Made by a program: the position numbers and the translations under genes. A stretch of DNA of 64,000 nucleotides from Reclinomonas americana ATCC 50394. Lineage: Eukaryota; Jakobida; Jakobea; Jakobida. The notes under the pieces were generated by a model. The model did not search any database. It saw only the letters and a program-made list of their open reading frames with translations, and was not told the origin of the DNA. Positions 1 to 12,600 of this stretch are shown one piece after another. The stretch spans positions 1 through 64,000 of the forward strand of contig PS015187.1 of the NCBI GenBank assembly GCA_048213135.1. The letters are read 5' to 3'. Every line of letters begins with the position of its first letter. Position 1 is the stretch's first letter.

Positions 1-26
1 CCTCTGCTTCTCATCATCACAAGTCG

Positions 27-495
27 ATGAGTGATTACACGACGACGCATGTTGTGAGTGTGATTGATGATGATGATGATGATGATGATGATGAGCCGGA
101 GTCAATGTCAAGGAATGGGCTGGCGTCGCCGGTGGAGGTGAGTGCTATGAAAAGGGGAGGAAAAGGGGAGGAAAAGTGGAGAGGGTCGGATCTTGTGTGT
201 GCGTCGCGGATTCTCTCTCAACTGTGTCTTTGTTGCTTTCTTTCTTTCTCTGGCTCTCTCTCTCTCACTCACTCTTTCTCACTCACTCATTCTCAGCGCA
301 CACTCATTCTCAGCGCACACTCATTCTGTTTCTCACTCACTCTTTCTCTCACACTCTTACGTTCACACTCACACTCACACTCACACTCGCACACACACAC
401 ACACACACACTCTCTCTCTCTCTCTCACACCTCACTCAATCACTCTTTCCTCACTCTTTCCTCTCTCTCTCTCATTTCAGACACACACTCACTTG

Positions 496-537
<42 letters not shown>

Positions 538-1010
538 TACACATACACACTCTCCTTTGTGTGTGAGAGAGAATGCAGATTCGAGTCCTTGAGAGAAAGA
601 GAGTGACTCCTCTCACACACACACTCTCACTCTCACTCACTCTCACACACTCTCACACACGCACTCTCTCACTGTTGTGTTGCATGAGTGGCCTCGTGTG
701 GTGCATCACTGCATTTGGCGACCAGAGGCGCACTCGGACACAATCAATGTTCTCTCTCTCACTCACTTGCCACTCTCCTCTCTGTGTGTCTTCTCAGTTT
801 CTCTCATGTGTGCGCGTGTTCTCTCTCTTTTGTGTGGTTTTGTTCACCTTCAGTCATTGCATCTTGTCTGATTTCTATTGTTGCACACTTGCTCTCTGTG
901 TTGAGTTTCTCCCTGTGAGCCTCGTGAGTGGAGTCTCACTGCGTCTCTCTTGCTCATCCCGCCTGTCACACGCTCATTATCTTTATCTTTTCTTCTCTCT
1001 CTCTCTCTAT

Positions 1011-1055
<45 letters not shown>

Positions 1056-1681
1056 CTATTGTTCTCGGTGTCTCTCACTCAGGGTCACACACTCTCCTGC
1101 TCATCACTCATACACACTCCCTCTCTCTCTCTCTCTNNNNNNNNNNNNNNNNNNNNNNNNNNNNNNNNNNNNNNNNNNNNNNNNNNNNNNNNNNNNNNNN
1201 NNNNNNNNNNNNNNNNNNNNNNNNNNNNNNNNNNNNNNNNNNNNNNNNNNNNNNNNNNNNNNNNNNNNNNNNNNNNNNNNNNNNNNNNNNNNNNNNNNNN
1301 NNNNNNNNNNNNNNNNNNNNNNNNNNNNNNNNNNNNNNNNNNNNNNNNNNNNNNNNNNNNNNNNNNNNNNNNNNNNNNNNNNNNNNNNNNNNNNNNNNNN
1401 NNNNNNNNNNNNNNNNNNNNNNNNNNNNNNNNNNNNNNNNNNNNNNNNNNNNNNNNNNNNNNNNNNNNNNNNNNNNNNNNNNNNNNNNNNNNNNNNNNNN
1501 NNNNNNNNNNNNNNNNNNNNNNNNNNNNNNNNNNNNNNNNNNNNNNNNNNNNNNNNNNNNNNNNNNNNNNNNNNNNNNNNNNNNNNNNNNNNNNNNNNNN
1601 NNNNNNNNNNNNNNNNNNNNNNNNNNNNNNNNNNNNNNNNNNNNNNNNNNNNNNNNNNNNNNNNNNNNNNNNNNNNNNNNN

Positions 1682-1722
<41 letters not shown>

Positions 1723-1797
1723 TCGTCTTTTCTTCGTCGTCGTCTCTCTCTCGTCGACACACTACTCTCTCTCTCTCTACTCTACTACTACTACTAC

Positions 1798-1842
<45 letters not shown>

Positions 1843-4326
1843 GTGTCTATTGTTCTTTGTGTCTCTCACTCAGGGTCGCACACTCTCCTCTCTCAGACAC
1901 TCCTGACATCTTCTGTCACTCTTTCCTTCTCTTTCTCCTCACCTTCCCTCTCCTTCCCTTTCCCCCTCTCCTTCCCTTTCCTCCCTCTCCTCACCTTCCC
2001 TCTCCTTCCCCTAACCCCTCTTCCATCCCTTTCCCCCTCTCCTTCCCATCCCTTCCCCTCAACACCCCCTTCCCCCCCTGCAGCGCCGCCCCGGTTCCGC
2101 CGCCTCCATCCGACTCTCCCCCACCCCACCCGCCTCCCCCGCCTCCCCCGCCTCCCCCGCCTCCTCCGCCACCAGCAGCCTGCGACGCTCCTCACTGCGC
2201 CGCTCCGGCGAGCTGATGCTGCCGACGCTGCCGGGGTGCGCGTCGACCGAGGCCGAGGAGATTGCGAGGTTGCAGGCCGCGTTCCGCGCGGAAAACGAAT
2301 TGCAATTGTCACTGGCGCGCCTCGGCAGCGTGCAGGATGATGTATTGCGCAGGCGGTCGCGGCCATGGTGGCAGCGACAGCGGCCGCAATCGTCGACGCC
2401 GGTCAGCAGCAGAAGTTCGTCGTCGTCGGGAGCCTCGTCGCAGCATCAGCACCATCAGCAGCGGCAGCTGCGTCAGCGGAGTGCGCAGCCTGCGCGCGGA
2501 GGCCACGAGAGACGGGAGAGTTTGCTCATGGAGTCGCCGAGTGGCGCGGCGCACGGCGAGTCGATGGTGGTCGTCGAGGCGTTGGAGGATGATTTGTTGT
2601 TTGAGTTGGAAAATAGTCAGGTGCGAAGGGGAAGAGAAGGGGGAAGGGAAAGGGATAAAGGGGGAGGGAGAAAGGGACAAGGGTGGTGCCTCATTCGTGT
2701 TCGCTTCTTTTCTTTTTGTTCCTCAACGCTCACCTTCTCTCTCTCTTGTTATCGCTTGCCCTTGTTCCCCAGATTCTCGTTTCGCTCCTGCTACGTTTTC
2801 TCTTCCGTCTTCCGCTCCGTCTTTCATTCATCTCTCATTTTCTTTTGGCTGTTTTCTCCTTTGCTCTCTTTTATCTTCTCTTCGGTCTGCATTGACTTTT
2901 TTTATTCTCTCCCTCTCTCTCCCTCCCTCCTCTCTCTCTCCCTGCCCCTCTTTACACTCCCTCTCTTTCGTCACCGAACTCACTTCCCCTTGCCTCACAG
3001 ATGGGCTTTGGCACACGGAGATCAAGCGGTCCCACCATACTCGTCACTGGCTGCGAAACCATGTCCGCTCGTCACAGTGTGACATCAGGCACGCTCACGT
3101 TTGACAGCAGTGCTGGTTCGTGCCTTAGTCGATGGCAATGCTGTGTTTGATGTCGCCCTGACACTCTGTACAGCCTCGACAGAACTGGACGGCGCTCGCT
3201 CGGTGCGATCTCGATTCGGCAGCGTATGTTCAGGCTCATCACCATGCTTCTTCACAACGGCATGCGACGGCATTGAGTTGACAGACGATAGTCGCACGGC
3301 GCATGGTGAGTTCGGCGATCGTATTGACAGGGTTTCATTCTGATCTTCGCTTTTGTCTCGCTTTCTCTCGCGCCTCATGTTCTTCTGGCTCTCACTCTCA
3401 CGCGCTTCGTGCCCCCCTCTCTCTTGCACGCTGAGTGTTCCTCTCGCTCTTGCGCGCTTCGTGTTCCTCTCGCTCTTGCACGCTTCGTGTACCCCTTTCT
3501 CTTCCGCGCTTCTTGTTCCCCTTGCTCTTCTGCGCTTCGTGTTCCACTCGCTCTTGCGCGCTTCGTGTCCTCGCTCTCTCTCGCGCTCCTTGTTCCTCTC
3601 GCTCTATCTCGCGCTTCGTGTTCCCCTCGCTCTCTTGCACGCTTCGTGTTCCCCTCGCTCTTGCACGCTTCGTGTCCCCCTCGCTCCTGCGCGCTTCGTG
3701 TTCCCCTCGCTCTCTTGCGCGCTTCGTGTTCCCCTCTCGCTCTTGCGCGCTTCGTGTTCCCCTCGCTCTTGCACGCTTCATGTTCCTCTCACTATCTCTT
3801 CGCGTTCCTCTCGCTCTTGTGCGCTTCGTGTACCTCTCCTCCTTCCCCCTCCCTCTCCCCCTTTCCCCCCTTTCCCCCCCTTTCCCCTTTCCCCCATCCC
3901 CCCCCTTCCCCCTCTCACCCCCTTTGCCCTCGTGCAGGCCTCGACCACAACCCCGGCGGCCTGGCGGTGACCAACACATGCATGTCGAGCGGGCGCCACT
4001 ATTTCGAACTCAACATTGACCGCTTCGATGCCAACTTTGTAATGAGCATCGGCCTGGTCGACTCCAACATTGGCAACCTCTCCAACACCCCAATCGCCAA
4101 GCAACAACGCTTCGCCTTCAACGACCACAATCTCGCCAGCCGGCGTGTGGGCCTGCTGGTCGACTTTAACGCCAATCGGTTGGTGAGCTACGTCGACGGG
4201 TGTCCGACGGGCGCCGTGGTGGAGCCGGCCGGTCTCGAGTCATGTCGCGGCTGGTCGTTCGCCGTGTACCTCTACCGCAGCTACCACTCGGTAACCATCG
4301 AAAAGTATGGCCACGAATCTGTCTAA
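27..4326 (+). CDS. SPRY-domain protein, five exons, 425 aa
   Basis: Exons 27-137, 2084-2620, 3001-3109, 3174-3305 and 3938-4326; phases 0,0,1,1 agree and the sum is 1278 nt. The N-terminus has a run of nine Asp, then a Pro/Ala/Ser linker and a basic, Ser- and Gln-rich segment with a short helix (EEIARLQAAF). The last two exons carry the SPRY/B30.2 signature: SSGRHYFEL, then IGLVDSN, then VGLLVDFNANRLVSYVDG, then WSFAVYLYRS. SPRY domains are protein-interaction modules of cytosolic adaptors and E3 ligases; no catalytic domain is seen. The ATG at 27 is the first in frame, but an exon left of the window cannot be excluded. Intron 1 (1.95 kb) is CT-rich and contains a gap; the 64-nt intron 3110-3173 is inferred because it removes a stop and restores the frame. 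Confidence 0.78.
210..2083 (+). repeat. CT/CA-rich simple repeats in SPRY intron 1
   Basis: Nearly pure (CT)n with CACA blocks on the coding strand, interrupted by the gap 1137-1681 and ending in a long polypyrimidine tract at the acceptor 2081-2083. The long Leu/Ser/His open frames here come from the repeat and are not genes. Confidence 0.9.
1137..1681. other. assembly gap (545 N) in SPRY intron 1
   Basis: Run of N flanked on both sides by (CT)n, so the true length is probably unresolved. Confidence 0.99.
3410..3835 (+). repeat. minisatellite in SPRY intron 4
   Basis: About 15 imperfect copies of a roughly 26-nt unit built on CGCTCTTGCGCGCTTCGTGT and CCCCT. It lies in the intron between exons 3174-3305 and 3938-4326. 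The Arg/Ser/Leu-rich frames it opens are artefacts. Confidence 0.85.
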
Positions 4327-4634
4327 TCTCGCCGTCGTCGTCGCCCTGTAGTAGTTCGTCATGGTGCAATGCTCGACGACACCATTGTGCTGTACTCTTT
4401 GTGTAATCGTTTTCACTAATCACCTAATCCGTCTTGCCCACTCTTGTAATTTTCTTGTCTTCTATGCGTCGTTTTCCACCCTCCTCTTCCTCTTCTTGTA
4501 TTCGGCCAGCTCCAGAGCTGGTCGCGAGGTGCATTGCGTGCATTGCGCCGCTCTTCATCCTCGCATTGTTTGTTTCTTTTTTTCTCCATAATGATAAGAA
4601 TGCAGTGTGCTCGTCATTGTGGGAGATGTTGTCA

Positions 4635-7600
4635 TTACGCGGGTGGTGCGTCGAGGAGCGCCTCGAGAATGGCCGTCATGTCGGCCTCCCGGGGGGTGCC
4701 CTCGTACAGCTCGGTGAGGGAGCGTCGCAGCTGGCCAAACTGATGCGTGCTAGAGGGAAGGGAGTCAAGGGAGCGCGATCGACAAGAGGGTACGGGGCAA
4801 GGAGAGTGTGTGTCAAAGGATATTCTCTCTGCAGCGTGGACTGCAGTCGTGGATGCTGGGCGATCATGTTGCGCATGAGTCGTAGGAGGGCAAAGATGGC
4901 GTGTCGACAGTCGTTGACGTTGGTGAGCTGTGTGGGGAGGGTGTGAGCCGAATAGGGGAAGAGTCAAGGAACGGCCGAATCCCCTCTACCGTTTGCTGCA
5001 CGCCTAATTCTTCTTTCTTCCAACGCTCTCCCTCAAGAGCTGCCACAGCTGGCGATTCTATCAGTCCCAACACTTCCTTCTTTGTTATTTCTGCTTCACC
5101 ACTTTCTCTGCTCCCCAGCAACGCTAATTTCATGACGAACAGTTCTCCACTGTCTTTCGTGAGTGTGCTTCTCTCACTCTCCCTTCGTTCCCATCGTCGA
5201 CCATTTGCTCCAGGTCACTTGTCTCATTCTTTCTTCACTTCCTCTTACCCTCTCTGTACTTCACACTTCATTCTGACTCCTCTGCAAGCCTCTCATCTTT
5301 AGCCATCGATGACGGTGCACAGTGCCAAGAGTTGGAGACAAGGAATTACTGCGAGCGAATACGGAGGAAAGTGCGGAAGAGAAGGAAAACGACCTCACTG
5401 TGCCCACCTCTCCACTCAATCTCCTTTGTCATTGTACTCACATCTCGTACCTCCTTCCTCCTCCCTTCCCCTACTTCCCCCTTCCCCTTTCATCACCCAC
5501 CTCTGGCCTCCTGTGCATCTCATGCAGCACAGCCTCCACCGCCCGCACCACCGTTGCCGTCACATCACCGGCCTGCAGTAATCTCTTGGAAAACGTCTGT
5601 ATCATCACGATGAGCGCCACTCTCATTACCAACACCTCTTGTTTGTCAAGCTCACCAAATCACTCTCGGTAATGGCGCACAACAAGGCCGCCGACAGCGC
5701 CACCACTCCCGGCTCGCTGTCCGTCAATCGTGACAACACTGTCGAAACCCAGCTGTCGCGGTGACTGAGCCACTGCTCGGCGGCGCGACTGTGGCTCACA
5801 AACCGCGAGAACACGCGCAGCGAGAAGAATCTGGTGGTGGGGAGGAAATAAGCTATCGAGAGAGAGAGAGAGGTGTAGAAGGGCGTCCTACGCACCGCAG
5901 CGACGGATCCGTGGAGACGGCCAGCGCACGCAGTCTTTCGTACAGCTCGCCTCGTCGAACGTGGGAGTGCACAATCTCCACCACAGCCGCCCCGTGCAGA
6001 CTGACGGCGTAAAGCCACTGCAAGGAAAATGATAAACGAAGAGATGGGCATTGCCTAACACGTATACGTTGACCAACCTGCAAACCCAGCAGTTGCAGGT
6101 CACCATGCGTCGCACCAAGAGCAGCCGTCATGGCTGTTACGAGGTCGACGCGCGGTGACTTGAGGCACAGCGTGACCAGGGCCTTCGACCCGTGCAGCAA
6201 GGCCGTGAACAGAGCGCCCACTGCATGCATCAGTCAGCAAGTGTTGGGGAGAAAATAGAGGCAACAAGGCTCAACTCTCAAACATCTCCTCTGGTGGCAC
6301 ACTGCCGTACGCCACCTCCAGCGCTTCCGCGATGATGCGGTTGAGGGATCCTGACTCCTGAGTGATTCGTCGCACACTCGCCTTATGATGTTGACAGAGA
6401 ACACACAGAGATCTGGCGCCGAGAAGGAGGTGAGAAGGGAGTGGACGATTGCAGGAACATAGAAGTGACAAACCTCACAGCTGCCCATTTCACGTGTTCG
6501 TCCGTCGCCGTGACACAGCGGCACAGTTTCTGTGCCAAGGTCAGCTCTTCTCTCGCAAGAAACGGCAGCGTCAATACGACAGGAACCTGCACGATGCCCG
6601 GCTGAGACAGAACAGCGAGATTTGCTGGTTTGGAGGCGGACACCACACTGCCGAATGAAGTCGCCGCCAGCTCCACCTGCGCCAGCACACAACATGAGGG
6701 AATGCCACACCAAATGCATACACGAGATGGCGCACCAACGAAGAGGCACCACAGTCAAGCAATCGGTCGAGTGCACGCACGAAGGCTTCGAATCTCGCCA
6801 GCACGTGCAGTTGAGTGCGACCCGACTCCACTTTCTGTTTACACCATCGTCATCAGCACACTAGTCATCAGGACACGCAAGCGTTAGTACCACCAACCAC
6901 AACAGCTTTCCTCTCCTGCGGCGGGCCACCACTCGATGACGATGGGGAGGTGAGAGTAGCTGTGCGGACGAATCATCAGGCACCAGCAACACAACACGAG
7001 TGCGACGATGGAGAACGCACCAATGTCAAGCGTCTGCATGGCCTCGGCAATCATCTCATCCATGCTCGGATCCTCCACCACCGCCTCTTGCTCCGCTGAA
7101 CCACCCTCAAGCTCGCCGACGAGACTGGCTTCGGGCAGCACGAAGCGCGCCAGCAGATGCTCGTACACCGAGGACACCGTGGCGAATGCGAGCCACGCCA
7201 GCTCCACATTGCGCTCCAGCTGCGGATCCAGCTGCGCCGACGATTGCTGGCGCTCTCGCTCCTCGTCACTCATCGGGCCGCGCACAGTGGCGTCGCGAGG
7301 GAGGGAACCGAGGGCGCTGAACACGTCGTCCGGCATGTTCTGAGAGATGATGCGAAAGAGTACGTCGATTGGCACGTGCTGGGGGTGGGGGGGTGGGGGG
7401 GGGGGGGGAAGGGAGAAGGTTGAGGGACCTGGTTCACGAGGGCTGTAGACGATAATTGATACCTTGAGTGTGGTCTCACTCGACTCAAAGCCCAGCACCA
7501 GTTGACCGACGAGCAAGAGACGCAGACTGCACAGCGTGCAATTAGTAACCATCGCGAGAGCGATCGAGAATCCTGCACCAAAACAGACGCAACCACACTT

Positions 7601-9237
7601 GCTGCTCGTCCCACGACACACCCACATCGCGCGACAGCACCTCGGATGCATGCACCAGCACCAGCTCACCCAGAAACGCTTCACGGACAATGGCCGTCGG
7701 CGCACTCTCCAGCATCTGGCAACGAGAACGAGGAGCGATGTCAGCTGATGATTATAGCAACGGCAACCACTGTCACTCTTGCACCTCGGCTAACTGCGTC
7801 GCGTGCACGATATCCATGGTTTGCACGTGGTCAGCAGAGTCAGCATCCGGAAATGCATCGGCAACAAGACGAGCGAGTTGCGGGCCAGAGACTGGTGGGA
7901 TGCTGCCTCTGTAAACACAGAATGAGAGACTTCTCAAGGTGTTGGTTGCTCTGCCGGTGGACGCTCTGTCTTTCGCTGGACGCTCTGTCTTTCGCTGGAC
8001 GCTCTGTCTTTCGCTGGACGCTCTGTCTTTCGCTGGACGCTCTGTCTTTCGCTGGACGCTCTGTCTTTCGCTGGACGCTCTGTCTTTTGCTGGACGCTCT
8101 GTCTTTTGCTGGACGCTCTGTCTGTCGCTGGACGCTCTGTCTGTCGCTGGACGCTCTGTCGGTCGCTGGACGCTCTGTCGCTGGACGCTCTGTCGCTGGA
8201 CGCTCTGTCTGTCGCTGGACGCTCTGTCGGTCGCTGGACGCTCTGTCGCTGGACGCNNNNNNNNNNNNNNNNNNNNNNNNNNNNNNNNNNNNNNNNNNNN
8301 NNNNNNNNNNNNNNNNNNNNNNNNNNNNNNNNNNNNNNNNNNNNNNNNNNNNNNNNNNNNNNNNNNNNNNNNNNNNNNNNNNNNNNNNNNNNNNNNNNNN
8401 NNNNNNNNNNNNNNNNNNNNNNNNNNNNNNNNNNNNNNNNNNNNNNNNNNNNNNNNNNNNNNNNNNNNNNNNNNNNNNNNNNNNNNNNNNNNNNNNNNNN
8501 NNNNNNNNNNNNNNNNNNNNNNNNNNNNNNNNNNNNNNNNNNNNNNNNNNNNNNNNNNNNNNNNNNNNNNNNNNNNNNNNNNNNNNNNNNNNNNNNNNNN
8601 NNNNNNNNNNNNNNNNNNNNNNNNNNNNNNNNNNNNNNNNNNNNNNNNNNNNNNNNNNNNNNNNNNNNNNNNNNNNNNNNNNNNNNNNNNNNNNNNNNNN
8701 NNNNNNNNNNNNNNNNNNNNNNNNNNNNNNNNNNNNNNNNNNNNNNNNNNNNNNNNNNNNNNNNNNNNNNNNNNNNNNNNNNNNNNNNNNNNNNNNNNNN
8801 NNNNNNNNNNNNNNNNNNNNNNNNNNNNNNNNNNNNNNNNNNNNNNNNNNNNNNNNNNNNNNNNNNNNNNNNNNNNNNNNNNNNNNNNNNNNNNNNNNNN
8901 NNNCCCTCCTTCTCTCCCTCCTTCCCTCTCTCTCTCTTCTCCACTCTCCTTCCCTCTCCCCTTCCCCCTCCTATCCACTCACTTCCTCCTCGCCTCCTCC
9001 GCTCGACTCCCACTCGGCGACAAGTGCGTCGCAATCAGATACAACAGAAAGCCGGAAGCCGCAGTCGCCCCGCCCAACAAGCCCAGATCGATCAACTGTG
9101 ACAGTGAGAGTGAGTGTGTGTGAGAGAGGGAAGAGGGAGAGAGGGAGGCGCAACGCGATCGAGTGGCGATGCGCTCATTCGGATTGACAACGTCGAGACA
9201 CGACAACAAGAAGAACAGGACGCAGTGAGAAAGCCAT
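4635..9237 (-). CDS. ARM/HEAT-like helical-repeat protein, 16 exons, about 680 aa
   Basis: Exons in coding order: 9237-9202, 9095-8983, 7908-7785, 7715-7597, 7526-7463, 7378-7021, 6959-6898, 6834-6724, 6676-6479, 6381-6276, 6220-6078, 6017-5896, 5830-5656, 5596-5501, 4927-4824, 4746-4635; the sum is 2043 nt. The product is Leu/Ala-rich and almost entirely helical, with pairs such as ALFTALLHGSKALVTLCLKS and AIFALLRLMRNMIAQHP, as in armadillo/HEAT scaffolds. An N-terminal hydrophobic stretch (GFLLYLIATHL) may be a membrane anchor. A Ser-rich linker follows the seventh exon. I do not recognise the family. The first exon (MAFSLRPVLLVV) is the weakest part; the 540-nt intron 5500-4928 could hide another exon. 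The penultimate intron is U12-type and is listed separately. Confidence 0.62.
4747..4823 (-). other. candidate U12-type AT-AC intron
   Basis: On the coding (minus) strand the intron begins ATATCCTTT (4823-4815), the canonical U12 5' splice site. It has TCCCTTGAC (4772-4764) as branch site, one mismatch from TTCCTTGAC, with the branch A 18 nt from an AC end at 4747. Removal keeps the frame (exon ends CAG AGA GA, next exon GCATCAG). Ending instead at the AG at 4750 adds one codon and is also in frame. No GT donor is available here, so a normal intron cannot replace it. Confidence 0.75.
7959..8256. repeat. 19-nt / 15-nt minisatellite in ARM-gene intron
   Basis: About 17 copies of CTCTGTCTTTCGCTGGACG, later degenerating to the 15-nt form CTCTGTCGCTGGACG, running into the gap at 8257. 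It lies in the intron between exons 9095-8983 and 7908-7785. Confidence 0.93.
8257..8903. other. assembly gap (647 N) in ARM-gene intron
   Basis: N run between the minisatellite and a CT-rich flank. Confidence 0.99.
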
Positions 9238-9635
9238 AGTGTCGTCCTCCTCTCTTTCTTCTGTCTCAGTGGCGGTGACGAAGGGAACACGCTTGCAGCT
9301 CACAGTCTCATAGAGTCTTCATTTTGTGTCGACGTTGCCGATGTACTCGCTCGCAGGAAGCTCTCCTGACGCGGCTCGATATGCATTCATATGCTGCATT
9401 GCATGTCCACCTATAGCAGAGCGACAAAGAACCTTCTACATCGTGCATTCTCTCGATACCCTCGACGTCGACGTCGACCACTTGTCAATGAGCTTCGCTG
9501 AACAACGACCAGCATTGCACTACGACACTGCGATTGTATGATGTCTGACGCGCAAGAAGTCTCCGGCGTGATGTGTTCTGGCGTGGCGCGTTGCACTGTC
9601 GTCCAACAGGACGAACCCTCTTTTCCCCTCCGTCC
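9238..9635. promoter_or_regulatory. divergent intergenic region with GACGTC palindrome
   Basis: About 400 nt between the start of the ARM gene (9237, minus) and the start of the TPR-kinase gene (9636, plus). It holds the perfect 16-nt palindrome TCGACGTCGACGTCGA at 9462-9477. The same core lies near other starts in this window. No coding signal was found. Confidence 0.4.
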
Positions 9636-12600
9636 ATGGCCGCATCAGACCCGCGCCTCTCCGCTATCCAACGCGAGGCCGAGCTCGCCGTCGACCGCGG
9701 CGACGACGCAACCAGCGAAAATCGCTTCGCCACGCTCGTCCGCGAGTGCGCGCGTGTGCTGGGTTCCGAACATCCGGACACACTCTTCTCCACCGTCAAG
9801 CACGCCGATGCGCTGCACGACCTGCGCGACTACTCGCGCATGTTGCACGTGCTGGAGAAGGTCATCCCGACACTCAACCGCGTGTGTGGCATGGATCACG
9901 AGTGGTCGATTGGCGCCGTGGCGCTGCTCAGTGAGGCGCTGATTGGTCTCGGACGTGTCGACGAGGGCGTCCGACATGCGCGCGATGCACTTGATTACGC
10001 GGTGGGGTACATTGTAGATGCCGATCATTGGGTGATTGGTTATGCGAGACAGGCGCTGGCCAGTGCCTTGTCGGCCTCGTCGGGAAATCGCAAGTTGATT
10101 GAGGAGGCGGTGGAGTTTGGGCGTGAGGCGCTGGAGTCTCGTCGGCGCAGTCACGGGGACGATCATCGAGCGACGCTCAATGTGGCGCACTTGTTTGGGT
10201 TGGTGTTGATGCGGTGGGGCAGTGTGGAGAGTGTGCGCGAGGCCGTGGAGTTGCTGGAGGGAACGGTGGAGCGGAGGAGGCGCGTGTTGGGTGCGGCGCA
10301 TGCGCATGCGCGGGAGACGGAGCAGTTGTTGGCCAATGCGCGGGGTCAGTTGGCGTCGTTGGCCATGGAGGAGTTGCAGCCACGGGAGGTGGTGATGGAG
10401 AGGGGGGAGCAAGGTGGGAAGGGAGGAAAGGGAGGAAAGGGAGGAAGGGAGGGAGAGAGGGAGAGATGGAGAGAGGGAAGGGAGTGGAAGGGAGTGGAAG
10501 GGAGTGGAAGGGAGTGGAAGGGAGGGGAAAGGAGGGAAGGGAGGGAGACAGGGGGAGGGAAGGAGAGGGAAGGGAGAGGAGGAGGAAGGAGAAGAAGAGG
10601 TGATGGACTGAAGGAGAGAGGGAGTGGCGAGGAAGGAGGGGGAAGGGGGACTGAGAGTGAAAGAGGGAGAGAGAAAGAGGGAGCGGAGGCAGCTTGGGTG
10701 GAGAGGAGATTAACAGAGACAAAAGGGGGGAGCAGAACGTGAATGAGACGGGCTGAGACTATTGGACGGAGAGGGAGGGAGAGGGAGAGAAAGGGAGCGA
10801 AGCAGCCTGACTGGAGAGGAGCTTAATAGAGACAGAGGGGGAGCAGAATGTGAATGATGACGGGCTGAGGGAGGGAGAGGGAGAGGGCGCACAGGCAGCT
10901 TGAGTGGAGATGAAAAACAGAGACTGTTGGCCAGGGCTGAGGGAGGATTGGATGAAGAGGGAGAGAGGAAAAGAGGAGAGGAAGGAAAGAGAGGAAGTCA
11001 GACAATGGAGAGAGAGGGAGACATAATGAGAAGGTGTTGTGCGAAAGAGGAGAGGAGCATAAGGAACACCCCCGTCCCCTCTCTCTCTGCTGTGTTGTTT
11101 TCTTCTCAAGTCTGCCTGTCTCCCTCACCTCCTCTCGCTTTTCTCATTCTCTGTACCTCATCACCTCCTTGCTTCTTCCTGCCTTCAATCCTCTTCATTC
11201 TTTTTTCCTGCCTCCCATTTTCATTCTCCCCCCTCTTTCCCCTTCCTGGCTCACCCCGTTTCTCACGCACCCAGCTGTCCGTCCCATTGCCAGCTCTCCG
11301 GTCAACGCCGTTTCTCCTCTGAACGCTGTCTCTCCAGTCCGCCCCATCTCGCCTGCCATTCCCAGCCCATCCGGATCCGCCAACACCCTGTCGCCCACAA
11401 GCGCTGTCTCTCCAGTCCATGCTGTCTCGCCCTCCGTGGCTGCCCTCCAAGCGCGCCCCATCTCGCCTATCAATGCGTTGCCTGTGCACTCCCGATCGCC
11501 CTCCGCCCCTTCTTCTTTTCAAGTGCGCCCCATCTCGCCTGCCAACTCCCTTTCGGCCTCCGACATGGCGCCTCTCGTGCGCCCCATCTCGCCGTCCCTG
11601 GCGCGCGAGATTGCCGCGGTTGATCGCGAAGCGGCACCACCGCTGGCACAGCCTCCGGTGCGTAATCGACCGCTTCCGCCACTGCCACCTGCTGTGCAGC
11701 CAGCGCCACCTGTGCAACCGGCGGCCAACGCAGAATCGGACGCATTGTTGCAGGTTCACTTCTCCTCTCCCGCGACGTCCTCCATTCACTCACTTGCGTA
11801 CACGTGCTGCAGGCGTACGCGCAAGATGCCGCAGAACAAGCGCGCCTCCGAGCTGCGACAGTCGCAGGTTACTTGCTGTACCCCCGCGCGTCTCTTTCGT
11901 CATTCTGCTCATTCGTGCCAGATCTGGAAGCGACTCGCCGCGAACTGGCAGCGGCCATGGACAGCCGCCGCAGGGTGAAGGAGCGGCTGCAGCAGCAGCT
12001 GGACGAGGCCATGTGCGAAGTACAGCGGTTGCAGGTCGCACTGGAGCACATGGACCGACATCGCGAGAGTGCCGTGGAGCGTGCCAAGACCGCCGAGCGC
12101 GATCTGGCGGCCCTGCTACAAAATGCCGCTGTGTATGGTTCTCTCTCTCTCTTCTATCGCTCACGCTCTCTCCTCATGAGCAGCTGACCATGCGCGCCAC
12201 GCAGAACCACCGATTGCATTCTCGTGGGAGCAGATGGTGTCCATGTCGGGCGGTTTTCGGGAGCCAGTCGGCGAGGGTGGGTCGGCCAGAGTATTCCTTG
12301 GCTTCTGGAACGGGCGGCGTGTCGTGGTGAAGCGATTCGACTCGACGGCCCCGTGGGCTGTGGCGTCGTACGACAGAGAGGTTTTGTTCGCCGAGGGTTG
12401 TACATGTTTCCCTGCGTTTTGTGTGCCCAGCTCATCAAATAGATAACAGGTGGAAATGTTCAAACGCCTCCTCCTTCCCGGTCTGCCTCGCATGTACGGC
12501 TACGCGCAATCCGATGCCGGAGAACGATGCATTGTGATGGAGGCCATGAGGTGTGCGGTCTTCTCCTATTTTTCCCTCAAAGGTCGAGCCCTCATTTTCT

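Noticed and set aside
573-2366. Long Leu/Ser and Arg/Glu open frames on both strands
   Set aside because: Read-through of (CT)n and N; no domain, and they lie in an intron with good splice signals on both sides.
4864-5133. Minus-strand Glu/Lys-rich frame inside the ARM gene
   Set aside because: Skipping it gives a perfect phase-0 join of helical repeats (MHRRPE to LTNVND); kept only as a possible hidden exon.
7939-8256. Regular direct repeats resembling a CRISPR array
   Set aside because: Units are contiguous with no unique spacers; host is eukaryotic; it is a minisatellite in an intron.
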